Shown: piece by piece, positions 33,593 through 42,803 of the stretch
Layout: the number at the start of each line of letters is the position of its first letter
How positions within the stretch are numbered: the stretch's first letter is position 1
DNA from: an uncultured Clostridia bacterium
GTDB lineage: Bacteria; Bacillota; Clostridia; Oscillospirales; Ruminococcaceae
Assembly: GCA_947629335.1 (NCBI GenBank)
Contig: CANRDI010000016.1
Span: 1 to 42,803, forward strand
Direction of reading: 5' to 3'
DNA length: 42,803 nt
Made by a program: the position numbers and the translations under genes
Notes under the pieces: generated by a model
Told to the model about the DNA's origin: nothing
The model's input: only the letters and a program-made list of their open reading frames with translations
Database searches by the model: none

Positions 33593-35420
33593 ATGCAGCA
33601 TCACACCTTTGGGGATTTTATAAACGAAAGCAAGCGCCACAAGCTCAACCGTCCCATTACGGGAATTATTCAAGAGGACAGAATATGGGAACAATGGTAT
33701 GACCCGACCATATTTTCGCAGAAGTTTCCGAAAATGAACCAAAAGATTTTCTTTTCCGGTGTATTGGGGATGACGATGAGCGTATTATCATTAATAACCG
33801 CGGGATGAAAACCTTTACCGTCCAGCAATTTAAGGAGATAGTTTTCAAATACGAAAAAGCGTTTACGGCAATGCAACTGAAAAAGGGAGATGTCATTTGC
33901 ACCGTAGGTTTGACAACGCCGGAAATGTATGCAATCAAATACTCCGCCACTTCTCTCGGTCTGATTCTCTGCAATTTGAATGTGTTTGACGTAGGCGTGA
34001 TTGACGACGGGAAAAATCGTCTGTTCAGACAACTGGAAAATGTCTCTCCCAAGATGATTTTCACGCTGGATATGCTGGAAGATAAAATTTATCAGGTAAT
34101 CAACGATCCGAAATTCCGGTCTGCCGTTAAAGTTTCCATGCCGCTGGAGTATTCAACCCCAAAATGGAATCCGGAGCGGTTGGCAATTGGATTAAAAGTC
34201 GGCGTTGCCAAACTGTCCGGCAAAAAGATTGCAAATTTGATTTCATTGAAGCAGTTTTTGAAACTCGGCGATAAAATTGCGGACAGGGACGTTGTTGAAA
34301 GATATGAGGAAGGAAGGCCCTGCAATATCTCTTTCACCAGCGGAACGACCGGAATCAATAAGCCGGTTCTTCTGTCGCATGACGCCAATAATGCGCTTGC
34401 ATTTCAGCAGATGCTTGGGGATTTCGTCTGGAAGAAAGGTACGATGCACCTTGCGCTTGTCCCGCCTTTTTTGGCTTTTTGGGATGCGGATATTGTTCAT
34501 GCCGTTTTGTGTCAGGGCGGCGTAAACATTATTGAGCTGGCGCTGGACTATAAGACCATTCCGGGCTATTTCAAAAAGTACAAGCCCAACATGGGAGTTT
34601 GGTCACAATATCTTTAGAGTTCCATATTGACTTTGCCGGATAAAGAGCTGAAAAAAGTCAGTCAAAACCTGCGCCACGTTATTATCGGAGGTGAACGGTG
34701 TGAGATCAACGCCGCAGAGGTGTTTTACAATAAAACCGGAATTGTACAAATGACGGGATTCGGGGCTTCTGAGGTCAATACCACATTCAGCATTACACAT
34801 CCGAACTGCAATAAAGTCGGTACGGCAGGCATTCCTCTCCCTTTTAACAATGTAAAAATTGTGGATGAGGACTTCAAGGATCTTACCTACAACGTTCCCG
34901 GTCGATTGCTTATTACCGGGCCGTGCCTGATGAACGGCTATTATCATCGGAACGACTTGACGGAAAAGGCCATATATATGGATGAAAAAGGCGTTTCGTG
35001 GTACAACACCGGCGATTATGCCGTCATGGATGCGGATGGTTGCTTAACCGTGCTGGATCGATATGTTCCGCCTGTTATGCTCAAAACCGGAGAAAGGTAA
35101 ACACGTTGGATATGGTCGAGGCAGTCAAGAAAAATCGCAATATAAAGAATTGCAAAATTACATATCACAACGGCATATTTGTGCTTCACCTGTCCATCGA
35201 TGATTCTGCCGGTGTATTCAAAAAAGACGCAATCGAGAGTATTTTGAATACCATTCAAACCGGGTTGCCGGAAAACCAGTGGCCTGATTTTATTCTCCTA
35301 TATAGCGAACTGCCTCGGACAGCCGTCGGTAAGGTGGATTATAAAAAACTTCAAGCCGTTGGGGATAAAACTTGCAAAGAACATACCGAAGTCGGCAAAT
35401 TAAAACTCGTTGAAATATAA
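33593..35420 (+). pseudogene. AMP-dependent acyl ligase, broken
   Basis: Joined segments encode an ANL-superfamily adenylate-forming ligase of about 600 residues. The AMP-binding P-loop motif is intact (CNISFTSGTTGINKPVLLSH); GFGASEV and WYNTGDYAVMDADGCLTVLD (the adenine/ribose-binding TGD) follow, with the C-terminal lysine region in PRTAVGKVDYKKL. Breaks: a missing A near 33746 (AACCAAAAGAT) shifting the frame until about 33805, an in-frame TAG at 34615-34617, and a frameshift near 35095 (LKTGER). A ribosome binding site with a 3-codon frame (GGAGG, then ATGCAGACATGA at 35441) follows, perhaps the stump of a carrier-protein gene. Confidence 0.85.
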
Positions 35421-35507
35421 ATTTTGGAGGACTGATTCCCATGCAGACATGAAATTTAACCGGATTAGATTTAATTTGACCAGTCAACAAAAGAAAGGAA
35501 GTTCAAA

Positions 35508-36629
35508 ATGACTAACAAAACCATTCTTACCCCACCGCCAGCATATAGGGTTTTCATATCTTCTACTTATGAAGATATGAAAGAATTTAGGAGTGCAGCC
35601 GCAGATGCACTAACTAATATACAAGCGATTCCAATGGGAATGGAAAGATTTACAGCTACAAACCAACCTCCTATTGACAGATGTTATGAAGAAATTCGAC
35701 AGAGTCAATTTTGTGTAAGTATAGTTGGTTTCCGTTACGGATCATTGTATAAGGATTCTACTCTTTCTTATTCTGAATTAGAATTCAACGAAGCAGAGCG
35801 ATTGGGCATTCCTATTTTGGTTTTCATAAGAGAAGGAGAAATGGATGCAAATAAGATAAATTTAGAGGACTTTTCTAAACGTGAAAAATTCAGAAATAGA
35901 TTGCGGAATAGCGCCAGTAATCGCCTAACGGTTGGTTTTTCTTCCCCCGAAGATTTAAGAGATAAGTTAACTCGGGCATTACAAGAAGAAATTAAGAGAA
36001 GCGTTGAAGGGAAAAACGAACCTGAATCTAGTAAAAAGAGCGAAAATAAAATTGATGAGTATTTAGCGGGAGCACAAATTTACAAGAAATTCATTTTAAT
36101 GCCGGGAGAGTACTGTGATCAAACTGTAAGGCTTCGTGTAAGATTTGACGGAACTTTTGGCACATGGCAGCTTAAAGAAGAACTATTTGAGGCATATAAT
36201 CTACCAGTAGGCAAGGCGTTGTATCTCAACGATTTGTTTGTATTGGGCGTCGATTATGGTAACATAAGAAACGAAGAAAGACATATTGATGCTTTTGCAG
36301 TGGGCGATGCCGCAAGATGGATTCTCAACAATAATATCACCAAAGGAAGTGTTTTCGAGGGAGATTTTAGTCTCGAGTGGAAATATGTTAAAAATATAGC
36401 TGGAAAGGCTAGGCTTCAAATAGGAGCAAGCGATGCATGCATTGCTAAACTAATCATTAGGAGTTCCAATATAAAATTGATTGCGCAAAACCAAAGCACT
36501 GCGCAGGAATACGATTGGTTGGAGAGTGTAAAAGAAGCCGATGGAATTTGTAATATGAGTCCTTCAGCAGAAATATCAAGCAATATCAGTCAAGACATTT
36601 TATTACGGCTTTTGCAATTAATGATTTAA
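35508..36629 (+). CDS. DUF4062 domain protein
   Basis: A 373-residue soluble protein with GAAAGGAAG before the ATG. Residues 12-165 are a DUF4062 domain, a Rossmann-like fold distantly TIR-related: YRVFISSTYEDMKEFRSAAA, QPPIDRCYEEIRQSQFCVSIVGFRYG and YSELEFNEAERLGIPILVF. After a charged linker (about 170-185) comes a domain I do not recognise (MPGEYCDQTVRLRVRFDG, YLNDLFVLGVDYGNI). DUF4062 domains often lead defence or signalling proteins fused to NTPases; here there is no NTPase. It is one of the few intact large island genes, and is AT-richer than the transfer module. Confidence 0.8.
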   Translation: MTNKTILTPPPAYRVFISSTYEDMKEFRSAAADALTNIQAIPMGMERFTATNQPPIDRCYEEIRQSQFCVSIVGFRYGSLYKDSTLSYSELEFNEAERLGIPILVFIREGEMDANKINLEDFSKREKFRNRLRNSASNRLTVGFSSPEDLRDKLTRALQEEIKRSVEGKNEPESSKKSENKIDEYLAGAQIYKKFILMPGEYCDQTVRLRVRFDGTFGTWQLKEELFEAYNLPVGKALYLNDLFVLGVDYGNIRNEERHIDAFAVGDAARWILNNNITKGSVFEGDFSLEWKYVKNIAGKARLQIGASDACIAKLIIRSSNIKLIAQNQSTAQEYDWLESVKEADGICNMSPSAEISSNISQDILLRLLQLMI

Positions 36630-36637
36630 AAAAATAC

Positions 36638-36669
36638 TCCCTTGAGAGTTTTTTAGAACTTTCAAGGGA
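36638..36669 (+). terminator. Hairpin after the DUF4062 gene
   Basis: TCCCTTGAGAGTT (36638-36650) pairs with AACTTTCAAGGGA (36657-36669) with one G-U pair, 9 nt after the stop. The T-run is weak. Confidence 0.5.
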
Positions 36670-36759
36670 ATAGCATTCTTTGATCATCATCAGAAACGTA
36701 TCTGTGCATTATAGAGAAGGCAAAAACACTCTTTTCGGTTGACTGACTTCATATGTAGA

Positions 36760-37125
36760 TTAATCGTTATTAACGATTTCCATTGCTCTGTTTTGAATGT
36801 TATTCATCCGTCCTACCCACGCCATTTGGTCTTGCGCTTTGAGTGCTTCGGTCACGCCCTCACGCTCTGCCATCTGTTTTATCAGCCGAAAGAACATTTC
36901 CTCCGCCTGCCGGTCAACGTCGGCAAGGTAGCTGTTCAGCTTGCCATCGGTTAGCAGGTTGTAGTACAGAATACGGTGATGCTCTTTCAAGTACCGTCCG
37001 TGCCGTTGTCCCCAAATACCTACCGGCTGTTCTTCCTCGGCGGGTAAAGTCAGACAAGGAAGCAAGTAATCGCCTTGCCGTTCGTATTTTCCGCCAATTT
37101 GCTCAAATAAACTCTGTTCCATCAT
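36760..37125 (-). CDS. Transposon-encoded protein TnpV
   Basis: A 121-residue protein with the TnpV pattern: IGGKYERQGDYLLPCLTLPA, QPVGIWGQRHGRYLKEHHRI and LYYNLLTDGKLNSYLADVDR. TnpV genes sit near the ends of TnpX-type mobilisable transposons; function unknown. Its start overlaps the stop of the upstream 62-residue gene by 4 nt (ATGA). It is intact and points away from the DUF4062 gene. Confidence 0.8.
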   Translation of the reverse strand: MMEQSLFEQIGGKYERQGDYLLPCLTLPAEEEQPVGIWGQRHGRYLKEHHRILYYNLLTDGKLNSYLADVDRQAEEMFFRLIKQMAEREGVTEALKAQDQMAWVGRMNNIQNRAMEIVNND

Positions 37126-37310
37126 TGTCCCTCCTCGTACTTCACTTTGAATTTTTTGATCGGTGCGTTGGCGACTTTTAATAGAACATCATCCACGGCG
37201 TCGGTGTACCTGTCTGCTGAAATCAGCTTGTTTCGCATCCTGTTCAGGCTGTCAATAACTATTCTCCTTTCGTCCCTGTTCAGCGCTATATGGTATTTTG
37301 TCTCTCGCAT
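37122..37310 (-). CDS. Small protein coupled to TnpV
   Basis: A 62-residue protein, MRETKYHIALNRDERRIVID, SLNRMRNKLISADRYTDAVD. It is commonly found directly before tnpV in gut Firmicutes. AAAGGAG lies 10 nt before the ATG at 37310; the longer frame to 37478 is rejected because it runs through a promoter-like region. It probably marks the right part of the island. Confidence 0.65.
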   Translation of the reverse strand: MRETKYHIALNRDERRIVIDSLNRMRNKLISADRYTDAVDDVLLKVANAPIKKFKVKYEEGQ

Positions 37311-37600
37311 ATCATCTTGACTCCTTTGCTTATATTGTAGCAAAGAGATTTCCACTTGACGAATGTACGATTTTGAATTTGGACATAAAGAAAGGTAACA
37401 CAGAAAGCATTTCTGCTCTCTATACTGCCTTTTGCCTTTGCTAACGCCCGTTCGGTTGTATTTGAATGATGTTTTCAAATTACTGCCCTATGTGACGTTA
37501 ACATTTAACGCTCCCCTTTTTGATAACAAGTATACTATATTTCAAACCGCCGTTTTGTCGGTCAAGCGGTTTTTGGTCTTCCCCGACTGTCTATGCAAAA
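37311..37600. other. Non-coding right edge of the island
   Basis: No gene. A TACAAT -10-like box on the minus strand (about 37331-37336) probably serves the tnpV pair. AAACCGC/GCGGTTT (about 37543-37571) forms a weak hairpin. The island boundary with the chromosome should lie here, between the tnpV promoter and the chemoreceptor terminator, but no direct repeat with the left edge was recognisable. Confidence 0.45.
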
Positions 37601-37629
37601 ATGACGTCCCGTGTTTTTCGGGACGTCAT
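37601..37629 (-). terminator. Terminator of the chemoreceptor gene
   Basis: A perfect 11-bp stem, ATGACGTCCCG (37601-37611) and CGGGACGTCAT (37619-37629), is followed on the minus strand by TTTTTGC. Confidence 0.85.
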
Positions 37630-37667
37630 ATGTTTTTAACTTGCAATATAAACTTTCACGCGCATTA

Positions 37668-39695
37668 TTACATCTCAAATTCGCCTATAAGTTCTTTGAG
37701 AATGTTCGACTGTCCCGACAGTTCCTCGGCGGACGCGGCACATTCTTCTGCTGTTGCGGAATTTGACTGTATTACATCTGATATTTGTACGATATCCACG
37801 TTTATCTTTTCAGTCATTTTAAGCTGAGCGTCGTTTGAACGCGATATATCTTCCATTATTTTCTTTACCGACAATGTATATTCATCGAGCTGCTGCATGG
37901 CTTTGGCGGTATCTTCCATTATGGTCATACCGTTGTTTACGGCGCTTACCGACTCGTCAATATATCCGGCAGTATTCTGTACAGCTTCCGACGATTTTGC
38001 CGCGAGGTTTCTTACCTCGTCCGCTACGACCGCAAAGCCTTTTCCTGCGACGCCCGCTCTCGCGGCTTCTATCGCCGCATTGAGGGCGAGAATATTTGTC
38101 TGGAACGCAATGTCTTCTATCGTTTTAATAATGTTTCCGATCTGATCGGACGACTTATTTATATTGTTCATTGCTTCCGAAAGAGTGTTCATCTTATTGT
38201 TGACTGTTTCAACAAAGTCGGACGTCTTTGTAATAAGTTTGCAGGCTTCTTCACAGTTCGCGGAATTTTCTTTTGTACGGTCGTTTATTTCCTCGATATT
38301 GCCTATCATTTCGTCAATTGCCGACGACTGTGATATACTTCCTTCTGCAAGCGTCTGCGCAGCGGAAGCGACCTGTTCCGAGCCGGAATTTACCTGGTCT
38401 GATGAGCTGTAAATATTTCCGATAACATCTACGAGGTTTTTCTTTATCGTGCAGATATTTTCATACAGAGGCTCGAAATCGCCGATATATAGCTCTTTGT
38501 TCTGCTCGGTATTTACTTTCAGATTTTCGTTTGCAATTTCTTTCAGCACGCGGCTTATATCGTTTACAGAGTTTTTCATATTTTCGCGGAGCGTCGCAGA
38601 CGCTTTCGCTATGCTTCCTATCTCGTCGTTTCTCACGGTATAGCGGTCGATATTATTTGTCGCGTCAAGACGTATATTGCCAAGCTCTGTAATTGCATTT
38701 TCGACATCTTTGAGCGGTCTTACAGACGAATTTATAAGCAAATATACTATAACGGTAAGGATAATTGCGCTTAAAACAAAGATTATCGCAAGCATAATGC
38801 TCAGTCCGTAAGCCGACGCAAATACCTCCGCCCTTTTATCAGCTATAACAAATACCCACCCGTAATCGCTTATGCTGTTGTATGCGGCTATGTAAGAAGT
38901 TCCGTTCTGTCTGTAAGTGATATAGTCGCAGATATTTTCATCTTTTCCGTTTACTTTTTCGATAATATTACGGATAAATTCTTCGTCAGCGACGGTAGTT
39001 ATTTTTTCGGTATCGGGATGGAAAATATATTCTCCCGTAGCGGCGTTTACAAGGTAATATTCCGCGCTCGGCATACCGTTTAAAGGAAGCTCGTTCAGCT
39101 TTTCGACCAGTCCTTTTGTAAATATGCCTATTCCGCCCAGACCTATAGGAGTTCCGCTTTCGTTTATTACCGCCTTATACATTGAAATTATCTGTTCGCC
39201 GCTCGAAGGAGAGATAATAATTCCCGTATTATAAACGCCGTTTGCGGCGAGCATAGCCTCGTGAAGCTCGTTTCTGTTTGCCTCGTCGGGGCGCGTAACC
39301 ATACCTACAGTTCCCGCATTCGTATGTGCAAGCACTTCCGTTTCCCAACTGCTGGCATAGATACCCTCAAGATTTGAAAGGTCTTTTCCGTAATCCTCGG
39401 TATATTTCTGCGCGGCTGATTTTTTTCCTGCATTTGATCTGTCGTTCAGAAGAGCGATTATCTGATCTGCTTTGAGATAAGAAGTAAGGCTGTTCTCAGC
39501 CGAACGGACATAGTTCATAATGATCTCCGAGCGGTCGAGCGCGACAGTCTCCATGCTGTTTACAGCATTATTTTGCGTGGAATTTGTCACAGAGCCGTTT
39601 ATTATCAAAAACAGCGTCAGAAAAACCACCGCCTGAGCTATAAGCACTAAAAGAGTTATACGCAGCCCTACTTTACAAATCCCGTTTTTTTTCAT
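37668..39695 (-). CDS. Methyl-accepting chemotaxis protein
   Basis: A 675-residue chemoreceptor. A first membrane helix (about 12-35, [20 protein letters not shown]) precedes an extracellular double-Cache-type sensor (about 40-285) containing [20 protein letters not shown] and [20 protein letters not shown] second helix (about 290-320), a HAMP segment ([13 protein letters not shown]) and the cytoplasmic signalling domain follow, with the hairpin tip [38 protein letters not shown]. The ATG at 39695 (MKKNGICKV) follows AGGAGA; upstream codons run through the leader. The presence of a receptor implies motility or a chemotaxis system elsewhere. The ligand is unknown. Confidence 0.93.
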   Translation of the reverse strand: MKKNGICKVGLRITLLVLIAQAVVFLTLFLIINGSVTNSTQNNAVNSMETVALDRSEIIMNYVRSAENSLTSYLKADQIIALLNDRSNAGKKSAAQKYTEDYGKDLSNLEGIYASSWETEVLAHTNAGTVGMVTRPDEANRNELHEAMLAANGVYNTGIIISPSSGEQIISMYKAVINESGTPIGLGGIGIFTKGLVEKLNELPLNGMPSAEYYLVNAATGEYIFHPDTEKITTVADEEFIRNIIEKVNGKDENICDYITYRQNGTSYIAAYNSISDYGWVFVIADKRAEVFASAYGLSIMLAIIFVLSAIILTVIVYLLINSSVRPLKDVENAITELGNIRLDATNNIDRYTVRNDEIGSIAKASATLRENMKNSVNDISRVLKEIANENLKVNTEQNKELYIGDFEPLYENICTIKKNLVDVIGNIYSSSDQVNSGSEQVASAAQTLAEGSISQSSAIDEMIGNIEEINDRTKENSANCEEACKLITKTSDFVETVNNKMNTLSEAMNNINKSSDQIGNIIKTIEDIAFQTNILALNAAIEAARAGVAGKGFAVVADEVRNLAAKSSEAVQNTAGYIDESVSAVNNGMTIMEDTAKAMQQLDEYTLSVKKIMEDISRSNDAQLKMTEKINVDIVQISDVIQSNSATAEECAASAEELSGQSNILKELIGEFEM

Positions 39696-39783
39696 AAATC
39701 GCACATCTCCTGACAAACAGCATTTTATGTTTAGTTTGGACAGTTTTCCGCACACCATTAACACCGCCAACTAAATTTAATTA

Positions 39784-39812
39784 ATTATAACACATTACAC
39801 AAATCAATTCAA
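39784..39812 (-). promoter_or_regulatory. Promoter of the chemoreceptor gene
   Basis: Minus strand: TTGAAT (39807-39812), 17-nt spacer, TATAAT (39784-39789). This is a sigma-A type, not the sigma-D type often used by motility genes. Confidence 0.65.
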
Positions 39813-39913
39813 TAAGAATTTGTAATTTTAGGCAAAAAATACAAAAAATTTTTCTTGAATTTGGACTTAATGCACGAAATGAGTTGAAGAAAATAAAAAA
39901 TATTACATACAGC

Positions 39914-39959
39914 AAAAAATCGGCGAAAAGCCGCGTTTTTCGCGCTGACTTTCCGCCGA
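39914..39959 (-). terminator. Terminator of the ABC exporter operon
   Basis: TCGGCGAAAAG (39920-39930) pairs with CTTTCCGCCGA (39949-39959) with one mismatch, enclosing a CGCG stem. TTTTTT follows on the minus strand. Confidence 0.7.
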
Positions 39960-40018
39960 CATTTGCAATGTTTACTTATACTGTAAACAAGTGAGTAAAG
40001 CTGTTGAGAAAATCTTGT

Positions 40019-41452
40019 TTACTTTCTCATTGCCATTTTCAATATATCGCCGAATTTTATCCTGTTTCCGCTGTGAAGGATAATTGCCTCATAGACCTTG
40101 CTCACAACAATGGCAATCAGCACCACAAACGCCGCGAGGATAACTGTTGCAATGAGAGCCTGAGCCGTGCCGAGATTTCCGAGGATTATCGCTCCGGGGA
40201 GCGCAAACGGGCTTGAAAGCGGGAAATAGTATGAGAACACCTGTACGGGATTTGTTTCAACAACGCCCGTCGAAAGGTTTTCGGCGTTGAAAATAACGGG
40301 GAAATCTGCAAGGTACATTCCCAAAACGCCCATAAGCGAATACGGCTGCATTGCCATTGCTAAATCTTCCATTCTCGAAATTGACGCGCCCACAAGCGCC
40401 GCGATAAGCGAGTAGAATAAAAATCCGAAAATGAAGATAGCGAATATTAGTATGATATTAAGCGGCGTGAAGTTTTTGAGAAGCTCTCCTATAGCTTTTG
40501 CAGCTTCTATTTCGTCAAGCGAAACTCCCGCCTGCGCCGCAGATTCTCCCGCGGTGTTTATAATGTCCGAATTTGCGAGAATACTTGTCATTTTTCCGAT
40601 AAATCCAAACGGCGCGGAAACCGCAAAGCTTATGCCGCAAACTATGCTTACAAGTATCACCTGTCCAAAGCTCACTATTCCCATTGCAAGAACTTTTCCG
40701 ATAACGATTGCAAGAGGTCTTACCGACACAAGCAAAAGTTCCATAACGCGGCTTGTTTTCTCTGTCGCTATAGACTGCGCGACTGTCGAACCATAGGCGA
40801 AGATGAGTATAAAAAGCACTATCGGAAGTATCAGCGGCACAATGTAGTTTATAATACTTGTAAACATATCGACCTGCTTAGAGCCTGCTTTAAGCGCTGT
40901 GCAGTCAACATCTATAAGCGTTTTCGGATAGTCCTCTTCTGAAACGCCTAAATTTGCCATTCGCCTTTTGTCAACAAGCATGTAGATAAGGTCGGAAAGC
41001 GAATCGGCGCTTTCTCCGCTGCTGCCTTCGGAATAATAGACGTTTGCCGAATAGCTTATGACCCCGCCGTTTGTGTCCTTGATCTCAGTCAGCTTTACGA
41101 GAGCCTCGGCGGTTTCCTTTACCGAAAGCTCATCGACAAGGCTGTCGGCGTCTTTGTCCGTTTTCGACATCACCGCGCCAAGCTCGTTTGCTTCGGCAAA
41201 ATCTACATCAATAAGAATTCCCGTTTCGTCAATGACATAAATGCTTTCAAAATCCTTATAGGTATCGCCCGTGTTTTCGACGGCATCCTCTATTGCCTCG
41301 TCAGCTCCCATCATTACGGGGAGAATATTTGTAAGCACGCAGACTGCCGAAAGTATAACGCAGGTCAGGATAGTACCTATTATAAATGATTTTGTCTTTA
41401 TGTGTTGGACGAGAGTGAACGCCAGAACGTTCTGCCAGCCTTTAGTCCTCAT
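40019..41452 (-). CDS. ABC-2 type exporter permease (NatB-like)
   Basis: A 477-residue membrane protein. A first helix (about 22-45, SFIIGTILTCVILSAVCVLT) is followed by a large extracellular domain (about 50-195), then about five helices including LILPIVLFILIFAYGSTVAQSIATEKTSRV, the ABC-2 (NatB/CcmB-like) hallmark, and GFLFYSLIAALVGASISRMED. The start at 41452 (MRTKGWQNV), behind AGGTGG, overlaps the ATPase end by 11 nt. With the ATPase it forms an exporter; the substrate (sodium, drug or peptide) cannot be told. Confidence 0.88.
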   Translation of the reverse strand: MRTKGWQNVLAFTLVQHIKTKSFIIGTILTCVILSAVCVLTNILPVMMGADEAIEDAVENTGDTYKDFESIYVIDETGILIDVDFAEANELGAVMSKTDKDADSLVDELSVKETAEALVKLTEIKDTNGGVISYSANVYYSEGSSGESADSLSDLIYMLVDKRRMANLGVSEEDYPKTLIDVDCTALKAGSKQVDMFTSIINYIVPLILPIVLFILIFAYGSTVAQSIATEKTSRVMELLLVSVRPLAIVIGKVLAMGIVSFGQVILVSIVCGISFAVSAPFGFIGKMTSILANSDIINTAGESAAQAGVSLDEIEAAKAIGELLKNFTPLNIILIFAIFIFGFLFYSLIAALVGASISRMEDLAMAMQPYSLMGVLGMYLADFPVIFNAENLSTGVVETNPVQVFSYYFPLSSPFALPGAIILGNLGTAQALIATVILAAFVVLIAIVVSKVYEAIILHSGNRIKFGDILKMAMRK

Positions 41453-42344
41453 TCGTGCCACCTGCCTTTTCAATGAAAATTTCGTTGAGCGTAGGTTCGC
41501 GCAGTTCGTATTTGATAAGCGGTATCTTGCTTTCTATTATCATATTCAGCAGCTTGTGCGCCTGCTCTTCGCTTTTTACATTGAACGACGTGCCGTTTGG
41601 GGTTTCCTCCGTCACCGAAAGCTCGCACTGCTGCGCCATAGCCCGTATGTCGCCCTCGGCTTTTACGGTAAGTTTTACGCGCCCGTAGCCTTTTTTTATC
41701 TCGTTCAGGTTGCCTTGTAAAAGCGTTTTGCCCTTGTTCATTATCACAATGTCGCGGCAAAATTCTTCTATGGTCGTCATCTGGTGGGAGGACATAATGA
41801 TGTACTTGTTCTTCTTAATTTCCTCGCGTATAACGCTTTTGAAAAGCTCGGCATTTACCGGGTCAAGCCCCGAAAGCGGCTCATCAAGAACGATAAGTTC
41901 GGGATTTGGAGCTAAAGCGGCAATAAGCTGTATTTTCTGCTGGTTTCCTTTTGAGAGCTGTTCAGCGCGCTTGTTTTTGTATTCCGCAACATTAAGCCGC
42001 TCAAACCAGTAGTCCAGCGCGTTTTTCGCCGATGCGCCCGTAAGTCCGCGCAGTTTGAGGAAGTACGTCAGCTGGTCGTAAATTTTATACTTCGGGTAAA
42101 GTCCGCGTTCTTCCGCAAGATAGCCCACGGGCATATACGCCGCAAGAAATTCCTTTCCGTCCCATTTTACCTTTCCGCTGTCCGCGGCAAGCATTCCGAG
42201 GATAATGCGGATAGAGGTGGTTTTTCCTGCGCCGTTTGTTCCCAAAAGCGCGAAAACGCCCGGACTTGTCATTTCAAATGAAAGTCCGTCTACGGCTGTA
42301 TAACTGCCGTATTTTTTGACAATATTGTTTACAGATAAAGCCAT
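41442..42344 (-). CDS. ABC exporter ATP-binding protein (NatA-like)
   Basis: A 300-residue ABC ATPase with Walker A LGTNGAGKTTSIRI, Q-loop region GYLAEERGLYPKYKIYDQLT, signature LSKGNQQKIQLIAALAPNP, Walker B LIVLDEPLSGLDPVNAELF and switch His in IIMSSHQMTTIEEF. Its C-terminal extension (about 215-300) is typical of the NatA/DUF4162 group, ending PTLNEIFIEKAGG. AAAGGAAAAACC precedes the ATG at 42344. It is translationally coupled to the permease. The 317-nt upstream region holds a structured RNA with an internal terminator. Confidence 0.92.
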   Translation of the reverse strand: MALSVNNIVKKYGSYTAVDGLSFEMTSPGVFALLGTNGAGKTTSIRIILGMLAADSGKVKWDGKEFLAAYMPVGYLAEERGLYPKYKIYDQLTYFLKLRGLTGASAKNALDYWFERLNVAEYKNKRAEQLSKGNQQKIQLIAALAPNPELIVLDEPLSGLDPVNAELFKSVIREEIKKNKYIIMSSHQMTTIEEFCRDIVIMNKGKTLLQGNLNEIKKGYGRVKLTVKAEGDIRAMAQQCELSVTEETPNGTSFNVKSEEQAHKLLNMIIESKIPLIKYELREPTLNEIFIEKAGGTNED

Positions 42345-42495
42345 GGTTTTTCCTTTCAATTTTATTTTGAAAACCTTTACGGTTTATAAAACCGAGCGGG
42401 TTCTGCGGTTTGAAAAAGCACCTGAAGCCGCGCAAAACAAGCAAGCGGAGAGTTTTGGAAAAATTTAAAAACGCTTTTTGTTTCACTTTAAAACA

Positions 42496-42661
42496 GCAAT
42501 AAAAAAATGCGCAGCCGAAACCGCGCATCTGTAAAAATGCAGGCTCCGATTGCTGCGACACAATTATCGTTAGACTTAAAGAAAGTACACGAAAAAGAGC
42601 GCGCACTTTTACTGCTGTAAAAGTGTGAACTTTCTTTCATCTAACTATTCAATTGTGCCGC
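42496..42661 (-). ncRNA. Candidate structured RNA (6S-like rod or attenuated leader)
   Basis: A strong promoter (42668-42696) would start transcription near 42661. The RNA then folds into a long rod: arm 42625-42664 pairs with arm 42553-42590 (CGACACAATT.., TAGAC, AAAGAAAGT, CAC segments with small internal loops). It is capped by ACTTTTAC-tgct-GTAAAAGT (42605-42624) beside a 14-nt unpaired side. An intrinsic terminator ends it at about 42500. No reading frame is credible. A promoter-rod-terminator layout of about 165 nt fits a free small RNA such as 6S, or an attenuator before the ABC genes. The family is not identified. Confidence 0.5.
42501..42528 (-). terminator. Intrinsic terminator upstream of the ABC operon
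   Basis: ATGCGC (42507-42512) and GCGCAT (42523-42528) form the stem, followed on the minus strand by seven Ts. Confidence 0.7.
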
Positions 42662-42667
42662 AAGAAA

Positions 42668-42696
42668 ATTATAGCATATTTATCAAAGTTTGTCAA
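42668..42696 (-). promoter_or_regulatory. Consensus promoter before the structured RNA
   Basis: Minus strand: TTGACA (42691-42696), 17-nt spacer, TATAAT (42668-42673). It is the best promoter in the window, with both boxes exact. Confidence 0.8.
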
Positions 42697-42803
42697 TACT
42701 TGTTTGTTGATATTTCTTATAATTTCTGTTCATTTGTCAATGATATGTTACACTATTCTCAAAAAAATTATAATGTTAATAACTAAGATTGAAATCAGCC
42801 GAT

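Overview
The window looks like chromosome of a low-to-mid GC Firmicute of class Clostridia, probably a gut Oscillospiraceae/Ruminococcaceae member. The basis is gene content and order (greA-lysS, ftsE-ftsX-S41 peptidase, mtaB, a tatD/nth neighbourhood), strong AGGAGG ribosome binding sites, TTGACA/TATAAT promoters with 17-nt spacers, and a mobile island of the TnpX/TnpV/TnpW type common in gut Clostridia. The genus cannot be fixed from the sequence alone. I saw no rRNA, tRNA or CRISPR array. Layout. 1-3240: two HPr-like proteins without the phospho-histidine, divergent from mtaB, followed by almost 1 kb of non-coding palindromic repeats, including five tandem 125-bp units. 3237-5707: a patatin-like lipase, a membrane-anchored XRE regulator with an operator palindrome on its promoter, a small inverted-repeat element, and a half-size EamA transporter. 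5800-9873: greA-lysS, followed downstream by two small cassettes (a Dph6-like PP-loop protein; a SUFU-domain protein plus a 67-aa protein). Each cassette ends in a decayed extra copy of the lysS 3' end, as expected if elements had integrated there in succession. 9960-14167: ftsE-ftsX-S41, in which the S41 protein has lost its catalytic serine, plus a CdaR/PucR-type regulator. 14348-21787 (plus strand): metG, two unknown genes, tatD, a CBS/CorC protein, nth, a DUF4085-like protein and an amidohydrolase. About 21800-37600 is a decayed mobile island. Its minus-strand arm carries a serine recombinase pseudogene, tnpW, a parB pseudogene split by an IS200-type insertion, a relaxase with an internal stop, mobC, parR, a parM pseudogene and a Cys-rich VLP gene. 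Its plus-strand arm carries a DUF6076 pseudogene, a sigma-like factor with a shifted tail, a broken tyrosine integrase, an unknown membrane protein, a broken AMP-dependent ligase and an intact DUF4062 protein; tnpV and a 62-aa partner lie at the right end on the minus strand. 37600-42803: a methyl-accepting chemotaxis protein and a Nat-type ABC exporter pair. The exporter is preceded by a probable free-standing structured RNA with its own promoter, a long rod-like hairpin and an intrinsic terminator. Main points of interest: the S41 pseudoprotease beside FtsEX; the repeated lysS ends; the candidate structured RNA at 42496-42661; the perfect 19-bp palindrome beside the integrase; and two repeat families, one of which supplies the last codons of genes. 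Nearly all the large island genes are broken while the flanking chromosomal genes are intact, so the decay looks real rather than a sequencing artefact.
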